The notes under the pieces are model-generated. The model saw only the letters and a program-made list of their open reading frames with translations. It made no database searches and was not told where the DNA came from. Below are positions 12,472 through 23,767 of a DNA stretch of 64,000 bases, in pieces; position 1 is the stretch's first letter; each line of letters opens with the position of its first letter. The position numbers and the translations under genes are program-made. Origin of the DNA: Arabidopsis thaliana (Eukaryota; Streptophyta; Magnoliopsida; Brassicales; Brassicaceae); NCBI RefSeq assembly GCF_000001735.4, contig NC_003071.7, positions 10,719,151-10,783,150 of the forward strand. Direction: 5' to 3'.

Positions 12472-12874
12472 ATGTCGGCATCAAAAGCAACAATGCTCAT
12501 TTTGTTCGCTCTCTTTCTTTCCGGTAAGTCTTGATTCCTCTCATCTTCTTTTATATAAATGAAACTGATTAGAAACATAGCTTGATTCCAGTCAAATTTT
12601 ATTTTAAAAATGAACAGACATATTGTTGGTGAGCATTCCTAGAGCTGAAGCTCAGTTGATAGTTCCATGCAAGACATCAGAACAATGTAAATCGATTCGA
12701 TGTTCTAATGGAAGCGCACAATGTGTGAACAAACAATGCCAATGTCCAAGCCTCAAACAGATTTACTCGGTGACGGATGTGTCGTGCAAGACGGTCTCTG
12801 ATTGTGTTGCTTCTCATCAATGCCCGACTGGTTTATCTGCTTGTATTGAAGGAAAATGTATTTGTTTGCCTTAG
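12472..12874 (+). CDS. Secreted defensin-like protein with two tandem six-cysteine modules
   Basis: Two exons, 12472-12523 and 12618-12874 (102 residues), with the intron in the signal peptide as is usual for plant DEFL genes. The signal peptide is about 1-30, hydrophobic core MLILFALFL. The mature part holds two similar modules: C-x5-C-x4-C-x6-C-x4-C-x-C (from CKTSEQC) and C-x5-C-x5-C-x6-C-x4-C-x-C (from CKTVSDC). Each lacks the outermost pair of a classic eight-cysteine plant defensin. The second copy suggests an internal duplication. Role unknown; DEFLs act in defence or pollen-pistil signalling. It probably corresponds to AT2G25185 (memory). It stands alone, with kilobases of spacer on both sides. 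Confidence 0.88.
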
Positions 12875-13240
12875 TATGTTCAAATTATATTATTTAATAT
12901 ATACCTACAAGTTAATTTTTAAAAAGTTTAGTTTTATAGATATTAATTTGAATTCGTTTACTATGGGGAACTCTATCGACATAAAAAAGAAATCTAATCG
13001 TAGTCAACAAGGCCAGAGTATATGTTGGTAACGTACTCTATTTACTTTCTAATATTACACAATCGACTACTACGTGATATAAAAGAGACATCTCTACAAT
13101 GATAATGTGAAATATTCATTGTTGATACTTTACGAAAAAACCATAGTTTCGACATTTATATTAATTATGTATATATTCATCAAAGTTATGTTAACCAACA
13201 TAAATTTCAGTTACAATCAAATTTTTTGTTGTAATATCTA
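12875..13240. other. Intergenic, 3' of the two-module defensin-like gene
   Basis: AT-rich, no coding frame recognised. Confidence 0.5.
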
Positions 13241-14170
13241 AGGCTGGGTAAAATACCCGGACCCGAAGATCCGAACTAGCTCAAAATATCTAGATGAAAA
13301 ATACTAGGCTTTTTCTTTTGAAAAACTAAATCAGCGAATGAGATTAACCAATGCTACCGACGGCTAACTTATCGATAACATTTTTCTTCTCTTATCTCGA
13401 TGAAAGATGATCTCTCGAAACCAAATACACAAGACTTCATAATCTAGTCCGTATACGCCAAAAAATGAACCTCATAAAACACTTCTTGATGCGGCGAAAA
13501 CAATTGATGCATAATGGAGCGCCTATAAAATCCTTATAAAAGAATCTAATCTCAATCAGTTTCGGAAATTTGGAGACAAGAAGCGAAAGCTAACCATCTT
13601 GATAAACATCAGGAACAAGAATGACACTTGATCGACCAGGTTAGCATCCACAAATGGGGCTTTGTTAGCTTAGGTAAGACAACAAAGAGTGAGTGCGAAG
13701 ACAAAGGTTGGATGAAGGCTAACGAGAAACCACTTTCAAGCTAAGCCTGTGGCATCGAAACTATAGGGAGCACCTAAGCGATAACTAGATTTGGGTTGGG
13801 AGAAGGCAAATATCAATGGCTTTATTATTGACTAAGCACACTGTCGATCTAGCAAATCCGGCAAATCCTCATTGCATGAGCCACAAAACGAATAGATATG
13901 AAACGCTTGACCGCTTTCGCATAGAACACAACTTCACAACCCAAAATAACAAGAGAAAATCTCCAGACGAATACAAAAAAAACAAAAAAAACTCTGCATC
14001 TCCTATGATTTAAAACCAAGAAACTAAAGCAGATAAGAAAAGGAGAAGCCACTCACGACATTGACGAGAATCGCTGATCACAGCACCAGAGTGACTTCCC
14101 AGCCACAAAACTGGAAATGAGCTAGGATTCTACTGTTGTTTGAGTGAAAGAGCACACACTTTGGTTAAAA
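13241..14170 (-). mobile_element. Decayed transposon-derived stretch, family unresolved
   Basis: Base composition changes sharply here: less AT-rich than both flanks and strongly strand-asymmetric. It begins near GGGTAAAATACCCGGACCCG, of a kind seen at hAT-like element ends. The minus strand reads T/G-rich, like a non-LTR element leader. Open frames on both strands are short and have no domain. I call it element-derived by composition only. Confidence 0.35.
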
Positions 14171-14210
14171 TGACATTAGATCATCGTTCTAACCACCTGC
14201 CATTGCTCTT

Positions 14211-14724
14211 TTAATTATATAATTAAATTTGATTTTTATAAAACTACAAAATCTCTTGTAATTTTCAAATTTATTACCTTTTTAATCCAAAGCGATCCAA
14301 AAATAAATGTAAATTGAAGAATAGCACCAAAAATTGATAAAATTATAATAATTTCGTAATTTAACCAAATTATCACCATAATCACTTTGGTAATTTCTAA
14401 AAATTACTTTAACTTCGATAACATAATTACTAACATACAAATTAAAATCAAATTTTGTAAAGAGTATCAATCTTCCATTACAACTTTAGACTTCAACCAT
14501 TACCATACAACCAAATGAAACTGAACTATTTGTATATAAAAATTATTCTATTTTGGTTCCAATATAAATAAAATATCTAGTTTACATTTTTTCTGTGTTT
14601 CTTCTAATTATATAGATTTAGTTCTATAAAAATACAAAACCTCTAAGTAATTTTCAAATTTATTATATTTTTACCCAAAACAACCCTAAAATAAATGCAA
14701 ATTGAAGCGTGGCACTGAAAATAA
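14211..14724 (+). repeat. Pair of diverged ~120-bp direct repeats
   Basis: Copy 1 (about 14211-14330) and copy 2 (about 14604-14724) share a start TTAATTATATA-like, the core TAATTTTCAAATTTATTA, and an end AAATAAATG(T/C)AAATTGAAG. They are some 390 bp apart. This could be a small terminal-repeat element or a local duplication; no primer-binding site was seen. Confidence 0.6.
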
Positions 14725-15036
14725 AATAAAAATATCTTACCATATTTAAAACAAATAACCAGATTCAGTGAATTAACAGAAACGGATGGTCAAGTCGACA
14801 AGACAAACAAGTGCTAAAAGAACACAACATAACTCTTTTGCTTAAGCCTCAAAAAATTGTCATTAACCCAATTTCCCAGAAACTTCAAAAACAGTTGGGG
14901 GAAGAAGAAGAAGATGAAACGACGAAGAACCCTTTTATAAAGTCTCAATCTTCTAATCCAAGATCTGCCCTTTTTCAGATTCTATCTCAAAGCTTTCCTC
15001 GATCTTGTGATGTATTGAAGCCGGAGACTGAGAGAG
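14725..15036. other. Promoter and 5' UTR of the PPPDE gene
   Basis: Holds the leader of the downstream protease gene. A frame from 14811 to 15062 lies in the leader and overlaps the true start in another frame. It could be an upstream ORF but has no other support. Confidence 0.5.
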
Positions 15037-16276
15037 ATGTTGTGCTTCAAAGGCTCGGTTAAGCGGAAGAAGCAATCCGGTTCTGTTCCGGTTTATCTGA
15101 ATGTCTACGATCTAACTCCTATGAATGCTTATGGTTATTGGCTTGGACTTGGTGTTTTTCATTCTGGTGTTGAAGGTGAATTTGATGATTCTCTCTTTTT
15201 TGATTCTTAATTTTGTTTTCTGGGTTTTGGTTATTTGTTTGTTTGGTTGCTAAAGGAAGTGGCTTTTGGGTTTTTTGAAACTTGATTTGTTGAGAATTAT
15301 TGGGTTAATAGAGAATTGACTTGAGAATTGACCAGAGAATACCAAAATCTCAAATTTTGATTTTGATGATGAAAGAATATGATTATATTGTTCATGGGTT
15401 CTTTGTTCTGTTTAGCAAAATCCAATTTTTATTGAGCCTTATGAATTGTGATACTGAGTTTTATGTTTATCTGTTTAGAATGCCTTTGTGTAATGTGTTA
15501 ATAGAGAAACTGATTTTAGATGGTATATTGCTTAGGTGATCAATAGAGTAACCATAGATTGTGATGGACTTGATGGTTGTTGGTACTTATCTAATGTTTT
15601 GTAGTTCATGGAGTTGAATATGCATTTGGAGCACATGAATCATCAAGCACAGGTATTTTTGAAGTGGAACCAAAGAAGTGTCCTGGTTTCACGTTTAGGA
15701 AATCGATTCTTGTGGGGAAAACCGACTTGGTTGCGAAAGAAGTTCGTGTTTTTATGGAGAAATTAGCTGAAGAGTATCAAGGAAACAAGTACCATCTCAT
15801 CACAAGGAACTGCAACCATTTTTGCAATGAAGTTTGTCTTAAACTTGCTCAGAAATCAATCCCTAGATGGGTGAATCGACTTGCTCGCTTAGGTAAACCA
15901 ATCACAAGTGACTATTGTTATGTTTTTGTTTGGCATAAGAGAGATCACATCAAGTAATGCAGGTAACTGTTTTTGTATAGGGGTTCTCTGCAACTGTGTG
16001 TTACCACCTCGTTTGAACGAGGCAAAAGTGAGACGAGTAGGAAAAGGAGAGCTTTCGGAAAGTGAGAAGAAGAAACTAAGAAACCGATCACGATCAGATC
16101 CTTTACTGTCTTCTTCTCCGTCTTCATCGACACCTGATAATCATCGTTCACACATTCGAGCAAAATCAAGTGGTAATCATCCTTCTTCTTCTTCTTCTTC
16201 GTCTTCGGGTTCTAAGAAAAATCGAAGACCTAAAGCTCAAGACCAGAAGTCGCCAAGCGTAAGCATCAAGACTTGA
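15037..16276 (+). CDS. PPPDE/DeSI-type cysteine isopeptidase-like protein
   Basis: Member of the PPPDE superfamily, whose DeSI members remove SUMO or ubiquitin. Exons 15037-15175, 15605-15892, 15981-16276 (240 residues). The PPPDE fold spans about 17-145. The likely catalytic pair is H42 in GVFHSGVEVHG and C116 in LITRNCNHFCNE, both intact, with the family's typical GVEYAFG between. The C-terminal 90 residues are basic and serine-rich (poly-Ser near 215) and look disordered, with no membrane segment. The start is the ATG at 15037, giving MLCFKGSVKRKK; the longer frame upstream is out of phase. Probably AT2G25190 (memory). Substrate unknown. Confidence 0.93.
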
Positions 16277-16729
16277 TTGTTATCATCATTATTTGAACAT
16301 TTAATTATTGTTTATGAAAAGGACAAAAAGTAAAAAGACAAGAACAGAGGAACATGCCAAGCAAAGTATCAATCATATATGGGGCATGCTCGTGCTTTGT
16401 TCTAAGGTTATTGAAAACCTTTTTGGGTGTGTAGATCATTTTTCTTTGTACAATTGCTTATAGGAGAGAGAGAGGTCATGAGTATGTACAAAAAGAATAT
16501 GATTCATATATTTTTCTATGTTTTATCTCTCATTTAAACTTCTTCATTTCAAAGTTTTAAACACATTGACCCTCTGTGTGGTCATATTTTTTTGTATCCC
16601 AATGATTCACTAAAAAGATAATGAAATGTTATAGTTGCATGATTATATAATTCCTTTGATGTATATTTTATGTAGCTGGTGCTTCTTTGGTAATCAAGGA
16701 CGATGTGTATATGAGAACAAACAAATATA
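16277..16729. other. 3' UTR of the PPPDE gene and spacer
   Basis: No coding frame supported. Confidence 0.5.
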
Positions 16730-16912
16730 ATTTGCATCATTTAAGTCTCGCTGCTCCCGGCGTACAGCTCCTTCTTGTGCTCCACATGATTGCTTTGTAC
16801 TCAAACATCCATGTGTTCACAATTTTTAATTCCTTCGCCGTTGCAAAGACTCGAATTTGGGACCTCTCCCATATTCAGTCGCAAGGTTAACCAACGGAGC
16901 TATCATCTACTT
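16730..16912 (-). mobile_element. Probable tRNA-derived SINE (minus strand)
   Basis: On the minus strand, from about 16912 downward, the sequence reads like a tRNA 5' half: an A-box-like TAGCTCCGTTGGTTAA, then GGTCCCAAATTCGAGTC as a B-box-like element about 45 bp later, then unrelated body sequence. This is the layout of a pol III SINE. The head differs from the two SINEs with target-site duplications, so it is another family. The 3' end is uncertain and no clear target-site duplication was found. Confidence 0.55.
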
Positions 16913-17429
16913 TTTCAAACCGGTAAAGGAATATCATCTATTTTTTTGTTATGATAACGTATGCACCAAGTCAAATTCTAAGTAAGTTACTACACAATTG
17001 TGTAAATTGTGAGTCATACTCTTGTTGCATACGCGTTTTTTCCTTCGTCTTTTGTTTTTTCCTCTGTATAATACTTGTATCAAGCATCTACTAAATCATC
17101 TTATAATTATCTCATTGGTTGTTTAAGCACAATCATATAGGGCTTATTTTGCACCCTTGTTCTAATTCTGGTGGCTTTTGCCTTTTTTCTAAACTGATTA
17201 AATCTCCAATGAGGCATTGTTTGTTAAGAAATTTTCACAAAACACACTTTTTTACCCTTTGCTTGTTCTTACTACTCTACTGGTTCCTTTGCAACGACGA
17301 GTTTCTGGTCTGTTTTGAACAAAACAAAACCAAAACTCTGATTCTTACACACTTTCATATATCCTCAAAGCCAATTGGTTGCTTTATATACAAATAAAAT
17401 TTTTTGATAAAGATAAGTTGAGTGTGTTT
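16913..17429. other. Spacer and 3' UTR of the DUF868 gene
   Basis: AT-rich. A short repeat, ATCATCTA followed by a T run, occurs near 16905 and 16935 beside the SINE head. The 3' UTR of the minus-strand gene probably enters from the right. Confidence 0.4.
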
Positions 17430-18494
17430 TTACTTCCTCCAAGCATAGATAATCAAAGAGAACCAACTCTTAGACCCGAAGCTCCTCTCATCTTCTTCCC
17501 TACAACTAGACCACTCCATCACAGAAGACATCCTAGAAGAAGACCAATGACTATACGTACTCGCCCAAAACGACGGTGTTCGACAATTCTCCTTCCGTAA
17601 AATGACATCGTCTCTTACACGCTTGTTCATCATCAAAACGTCGTTTCCTTCAACCTCTTGGTTCTCAAACCGGAGTAAGAACACGGCGGGAATCTTATCC
17701 GGTTTAACCTTATCCTTGCCACCAAACAGCCAGTTGAAAACATCCCATGATATCTGTATTGTCACACCATCGATCACGATCTTTGTGTTTCCTCTGAATT
17801 TCCATTGAAGCTGACTAATCTTTAGGACACTCTTATCGTCTACGCTAAACCGGAGACTAGCATCGTCGTTAACAACCTTAACGTCGATACTAATCTCTCT
17901 AAGTTTTCCTTGAATCATGATTTTCGTAGAGTAAACTCTGTTTCCAAACAGATTCTCTTTCTTGGACACCAAGATTTGTCTCCTCGGTCTCTGTTTCAAG
18001 TTTCCTCCACCGACAAGAAGACCTACTTCGCCGGATACAAAGACTGCCACGTAAAACCCGGATTCCGGATCGGGTCCTGATCCAAATTTTGCGTGAGTCA
18101 GGTCCCATACCACCCGAATATCCGGCTTTCGAGATAACTTCTTTGATCCATTTTTTCTCCAGAATGTCAAGGGTTTGATTTCGAGCCGGAAGGCGAAGGG
18201 AATGGAGTGACGGTAACAATCTAGAGAGTGTAGATAGCAATTTGTGGAGTTGCATGAGTAGAAATGAAGGTGGAGAGAGCGTCGGAGGAAGGATCGAGAC
18301 CATGAAAGAAAGAAAACACCAACGTTAGTGTGGTACTGACAAGTTGTGGTAGCGTCGCCGGAGGTGGAGATATACGATGGATTTGATGGGGATGGAAGAG
18401 CCGACGGTAGATCGTCGTTGATGGCGGTGGCGGAAGGATGGAAACAGGCGGACAAAGGGGAGGAGCCACCGCGACCAAGAGCAGAGATTTTCAT
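17430..18494 (-). CDS. DUF868 family protein, intronless
   Basis: A single uninterrupted frame of 354 residues starting MKISALGRGG. The DUF868 core is recognisable from about residue 48: TCQYHTNVG, then LSWSRSFLRRSLHLHF, DLTHAKFGSGPDPESGFYVA and, further on, VVWDLTHAKFGSGPDPESG-type beta-rich motifs with WKFRGN, TIQISWDVFNWLF and PAVFLLRFE. No signal peptide or membrane segment. DUF868 proteins are plant-specific and functionally obscure. The composition of this gene is GC-richer than its flanks, as is usual for intronless Arabidopsis genes. Probably AT2G25200 (memory). Confidence 0.93.
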   Translation of the reverse strand: MKISALGRGGSSPLSACFHPSATAINDDLPSALPSPSNPSYISTSGDATTTCQYHTNVGVFFLSWSRSFLRRSLHLHFYSCNSTNCYLHSLDCYRHSIPFAFRLEIKPLTFWRKNGSKKLSRKPDIRVVWDLTHAKFGSGPDPESGFYVAVFVSGEVGLLVGGGNLKQRPRRQILVSKKENLFGNRVYSTKIMIQGKLREISIDVKVVNDDASLRFSVDDKSVLKISQLQWKFRGNTKIVIDGVTIQISWDVFNWLFGGKDKVKPDKIPAVFLLRFENQEVEGNDVLMMNKRVRDDVILRKENCRTPSFWASTYSHWSSSRMSSVMEWSSCREEDERSFGSKSWFSLIIYAWRK

Positions 18495-19146
18495 TTTTAG
18501 GTATAGTCAATTAATATGACTGGTTGATCTTATATACGCACATGCATACAAAAAGACACTAATTATATGTAAGGATATGACTATTTGAGTATTTATCTAT
18601 ACTTGAGTTGGCTTATGTGTCTGAAAATGAGTTGTCATGTTGTGAAAATTCAAAAGAGTGGGTCAATGTCGAGAAATTGAAAGCAACTTTGTGGATAAAT
18701 TTTATAGACCGAAACTGACGTTCATTGATATTTTGTGCTGGTTTTCACATTATTTATATGTAGATTATGTTCTAGTTCAATTCTTTTGAAGTCGCTTGAC
18801 TTTTTGTCTCTTTCCTAGTTTCCTTAATCTTTTCCACTTATATTAGTTTTTAACGTTTGTAGTCACAGTGAAAGCTACCAAAATTCTAAAAATGGTAAAG
18901 AGAAATAGAACTGTATCTTGTTAAAGCTCGGTTTTCATGTTACTTAACATTACATATGTTGTGTTTGATAGTATAAAATAATAAATTTGTTATGGATAAT
19001 TAGATGAAAAAATTAAAGAGTTTTGCGATAAGTAAGATATTTGTTTCTTGTTGGTTTAAGAGTCGGTTTGGGTCCATGATATAACACTAATTAACCAATA
19101 GTTGTGGCCTTGTGGGAGGTAAATGATCCAACAAACTTTGCTTTAC
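18495..19146. other. Promoter of the DUF868 gene and spacer
   Basis: AT-rich; no coding frame supported. Confidence 0.5.
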
Positions 19147-19326
19147 TAACTCACATCTTTTTTCTTTTGAATAACTAAGAGGTTTTGGCCTAGGCCAATA
19201 CATCCTCTCGGGATGGGACTAAAGCATTTTATAGAATTTTCTTTCAAATGTTATTGGAACCAGCAACCTCTAGGCTTAGCTAAAATATTTTACCAGTTTT
19301 GAGCTATTGACACTTGATAACTCACA
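19147..19326 (-). mobile_element. tRNA-derived SINE with 9-bp target-site duplication (minus strand)
   Basis: A body of 162 bp (19156-19317) is flanked by the direct repeat TAACTCACA (19147-19155 and 19318-19326). Reading the minus strand, it starts TCAAGTGTCAATAGCTC, has the A-box-like TAGCTCAAAACTGGTAAA, the B-box-like GGTTCCAAT about 35 bp on, and an A-rich tail (AAAAGAAAAAAGA) against the second repeat. The same family as the plus-strand copy at 11752-11859. Perfect target-site duplications suggest a fairly recent insertion. Confidence 0.85.
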
Positions 19327-20600
19327 GTTTTTAGATGTAGTTTCTCTAAATCATGCATATAAAATAAACATCATAGAGATCACTAGTAGATGATTTCATC
19401 AACTAGTTCTATATTCGATACGATTTTACACGAAACTCGTATTTTCGAAATGTTGTACATTGTATGATATAAACTTTAGAAAGGGAAGATACAAAATTAA
19501 GTTGCTGACTATATGCTAAACCTATAGACACGTGAACAATGAGATGACGGCAAACATGTGGATTTAAGTTTGCTTCGGTTTGTTTCAGTTTGTTCTAGTT
19601 TGCTACAACAAAACTCCAAAATATTGTTGATTTGGTGGCTACAAAAAAATTATAATATAAAAATAGAAGATATGTGTTTGATTAAATATACTAACATAGT
19701 TTTGATCGTATTAGGTAGAGCCATATTTAGATAAGTTTGTGGACTGCGATGAAGTTATGAAGCCACACAATATGTATTTTTTTTTCCCTCATGCTTGATT
19801 CGTTATTTTCTCTGTGATTTGATATGTATGCAAATTTATTTATTAATGGTTCCTTTTTGGATTCCAGCTAACAAAAGAAAAGGTTTGAAAATGTCCAACT
19901 ACAAATTTAATATGGAAACGTACACCAATTCATTGCGAGATTGGTGCATTACTCGCTTGCTTTTTGTTTCATACCAGACAATTCAAAACATGTGATTGAT
20001 TTCTCAACTTTCATTCTCTAATCATTTAGAGGATACCTACCAAAAATTAATATCCTCCAAAATTATTTGGCCATTGACATTACAAATAAAGAAATGTCTT
20101 TGGATGAAATATTTCAAAATTATTTTTATTCATTAAAACAATAATGATTTAAATACTAAGCACACATATAGTGTGACAAAAATATGTGATTTAAGGATCT
20201 CAGGATACAAACATCTCTAAACTAGTTTTACAAGCATTCGAAAACACAGCTCTAACAAACCAAATCACTATGATATTCTCGAATTACTTACTTTCTAACA
20301 AGAAAAGATTGTTGGAGATTTTTATTTGCGTTAAACGATTAAGTTCTTAATCGATGTAATCGGTGTACTAGACGACTTAAAGAATAGGTTAGCTATGATG
20401 TTGAGTCAATCAACCACATCCCCTCCACAAATCCAGGAGAGTTAAAATTTAATCTTTTACCATTCATTTTTTCCTTCTACAGGTTCGAAATCGAAGTCCG
20501 GTCCAATCTTGAAAACATCAATTATCCAACATTTTTGTGCTGGACCGAAGCCAATGGCAGGCCAGATATTATAACCGAAGGCCTGAAAGTAAGTTACAAC
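19327..20600. other. AT-rich spacer
   Basis: No coding frame, RNA gene or repeat that I can support. The frame at 19795-19995 has no recognisable domain. Confidence 0.5.
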
Positions 20601-20628
20601 GAGATAGTAAGAAGATGCTTAAGTAAAT

Positions 20629-20665
20629 GGGCCTTTGTGGCCCAATCTATAAAACCTAACCCTAG
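20629..20665 (+). promoter_or_regulatory. Site II and telo-box-like elements of the eL39 promoter
   Basis: TGGGCC (20629-20634) and GGCCCA (20639-20644) are site II motifs in opposed orientation. AAACCTAACCCTAG (20652-20665) resembles the telo-box. This combination is typical of plant ribosomal protein promoters. It lies 110-150 bp upstream of the start codon. Confidence 0.7.
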
Positions 20666-20777
20666 CATCGTGTCCCCATATAAAACTCACCTCCATCGCT
20701 TTCTACAAGTTTCTTCTCCAGATTTAGGGTTTCTCAGTGTTTCGGCTCGGCCCAGAACAAGATCGCAAGACTTCAAG

Positions 20778-21229
<452 letters not shown>

Positions 21230-22470
21230 GAGGTTTACTTTTGCTTATTGTGAGAGCTTTGTTCTTTTGAAAAAGACTTTGTTTTCTTTATCAGTTTTGA
21301 TTGTTCACATTTGTGTAAGACGATCTTTAATCATTTATGTTTCCAAAGTTTCCTGTAGTAACATTGAGTTTTTCATTAGTTTAAAGATTTGGAAATGACT
21401 TTTGGTTAACTTGTTTAATTGGTTCATTGCTCTTCATTCAGTAGAACCAAGTGTTTGTTTTGTTTGGGTGAAATCTACTTGAATACCTTCCCATTTTGGT
21501 TTGTAATTGGTATGATGTGTAGTTAGGGTAGCTCGAGGTTTATAGAAGTGTTGATGAAGTGGTGAATGTTTAGCTTGTAATTACATTGTGTAGCCCAACC
21601 TCATCAGTTTTGCTAATTAGGTAATGGGTTTAGTTATCTTGAGGTTTAAGAAGTTATTAAGTATGAACCTAGCAACATCAAAAAAGATTCATTTTCGTAC
21701 AATCAGATTATTCTATAAAAGTTTTCTTATTCTGTTGATGTATTTTATATCAATGAAAGTGTAAGAGTTTGGCAACACAATTTCTATTGATTAAGGTAGA
21801 CTTATGCAATTTGCTTTTTTGAGTTCGGCAAAAATCTATTAGCTATCTAAATATATTTATATAGTTTTGTATTCTTTGAAATTTATCCAATAATTTTTTA
21901 AAAACAATTATGTGTCTAAAATTATACTCAAATTCGACCTTTTCCCTTGTGAGCAGCAGTTTGTTTAAGGTAAACATCTCAATTGATAAATGGATTTTGT
22001 TGAAAAAACATACAAAACGTAATGGTCAACACAAAAAGCAATGATGTATTAGAGAGGTAATTTTTTTAGGTGTCACCTATATTTGTTAATTGAAGTGTGG
22101 CCATTTGTTTTTTTTTGTCGGCTGTGTTTTTTGCTTCCATTTCGATTATGTTCCAACCGTCGTTATTGACTGTTGGCTCTGCGATTTTGATGCTTAAATC
22201 TTACAAGTTACAACATTCTCTTAAGACTGATTAAAAAAAGAGATGACATATCCTAGTTTCTTGTAATGTTTGGTTGCTTACATAATAATAGTTGAAAATA
22301 TGATCAACCCACCCAAAAACCATAACAACGTTGAATAAACGCATCTTGAAATCTACACGCGAAAGTTGAACATTTTAATGAATGTTATAACAAAGAACAA
22401 GTCAATTTTCTAAAAGTTATCATTAGAAGTTGACAAAAATACCAATTTAGCATTCAAATCAACCCACTCT
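21230..22470. other. Spacer: 3' UTR of eL39, then AT-rich DNA
   Basis: No coding frame supported. The last 150 bp are the likely promoter of the small peptide gene downstream, with a TATA-like CTCTATATATG near 22478. Confidence 0.5.
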
Positions 22471-22626
22471 CTATTCCTCTATATATGTTACACACATATA
22501 GAGAGTTCCATCAACGTTTTCTTCTTTCATTTTCATATTTTCACTTCTTACTCAAAATATTCTTTTGTTATCTAGCCTTTGTGTTATAGTTCAACATATA
22601 ACCACTAAACCTTTTTCAACTAAAGA

Positions 22627-22851
22627 ATGTGGAGATTCATTTTGGTGATGTGTCTTCTAGCTCTGGTCGAAAGGGGAACCTCGGGGAAATTGCCGATATG
22701 GGAAAAGGAGTTAGGAAGATTGCAGGGTTTACATAACCAGCTTCAGCGAGGTCCGGTTCCTCCATCAGAACCGTCACTATGCCACAATAGACTAAACCAT
22801 CTTTCTCATCCAGAGGTTTACTCTTCCCAAACTTACGTTCTTTGCCCATGA
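22627..22851 (+). CDS. IDA-like (EPIP-motif) secreted peptide precursor, candidate
   Basis: An intronless frame of 74 residues. The N-terminus (MWRFILVMCLLALVERGTSG) reads as a short signal peptide. After a charged spacer comes GPVPPSEPSLCHN, matching the EPIP core of the IDA/IDL abscission peptides (P-I/V-P-P-S-x-P-S-x-x-H-N; IDA itself has PIPPSAPSKRHN). A basic residue pair expected before a mature peptide is represented by QR at the boundary. The motif is followed by about 20 further residues, unlike IDA, where it is near the C-terminus. A TATA-like CTCTATATATG lies about 140 bp upstream. IDA peptides are apoplastic ligands of HAESA-type receptor kinases. I do not recall an annotated gene here; a degenerate IDL copy is the alternative. 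Confidence 0.65.
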   Translation: MWRFILVMCLLALVERGTSGKLPIWEKELGRLQGLHNQLQRGPVPPSEPSLCHNRLNHLSHPEVYSSQTYVLCP

Positions 22852-23767
22852 TCATGCTTATTCCGTCGTTGACAATGATCAAATCTCATTTGTTATTTTC
22901 TTTATCTCTGCTCAAACATAATTCATAGTTGTATCTGTGACATTTTGATCCGACTACTCCACCATCTTGAGTCATACTATACGAGATATCTAATCAATTT
23001 TGACTTTTGATCCGACTACTCAAACCTTGTCTATAATAACGTCAACATTTTATATACTAGAGTTCTTAAAAGATCGTTTAAACTTTATCATTCCGAAAAA
23101 GGAGTTCAATAGAGACGCAGTTTACGTGTGGGATCAAACAATATTTTGGTTTCGCACGATTAACATGCGACACAGTTAGAGCATGGAGACGAAAACACTT
23201 GAAAGAAAGTATTATAAGCGAACAAAATGATAGAACTCACAACGAAAACAAAAAGTCACATCACAGCCAAACTAGCTAGACTATTTTACAAAGTTGAGAT
23301 CCTCTACATGGTCTACAAAGACCGTTTCTACAATTCTCAAATGCATCATGGTTAGCTTCAAAACCTTGGATCTAACAATTATATATGGTTATATATATGA
23401 GACAAGTTAATTGAATACTATATTAAACTATTTTCAGGCTATAATGACTCGCTTTGGAGTGGAGCAATGCGTTTGAATTATGATACCATGTTGAATTTCA
23501 AGTTTTTGCCTTTTCCATAGCCGCAAACTGTGATGTGGGAATATATATAAGCAATTTACAAATACAAAAATATAATTATATTTGACAATAAAAAGAAACA
23601 AATATAATTATATAGAACTCAACAACCCTGAAAACTTATATTCTCACATTCTTACCCCCAAACTTTCAGATGAGTGGATCATAACCCTATACAAAAAAAT
23701 ATAAAGGCAAAGGATAAAAGAAAATCATCTAAATGGCTTTGGATTTCTTTTGGCGTGTTTCTGTGAA
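22852..23767. other. Spacer and 3' UTR of the receptor-like kinase
   Basis: AT-rich. A TGATACCAT at 23480-23488 resembles a reversed retroelement primer-binding site, but no paired repeats accompany it. No coding frame supported. Confidence 0.45.

Noticed and set aside
17379-17808. Plus-strand frames antisense to the DUF868 gene
   Set aside because: Shadows of the GC-richer minus-strand coding sequence.
23478-23490. Reversed primer-binding-like TGATACCAT suggesting a second TRIM
   Set aside because: No pair of direct repeats flanks it; the match is too short.
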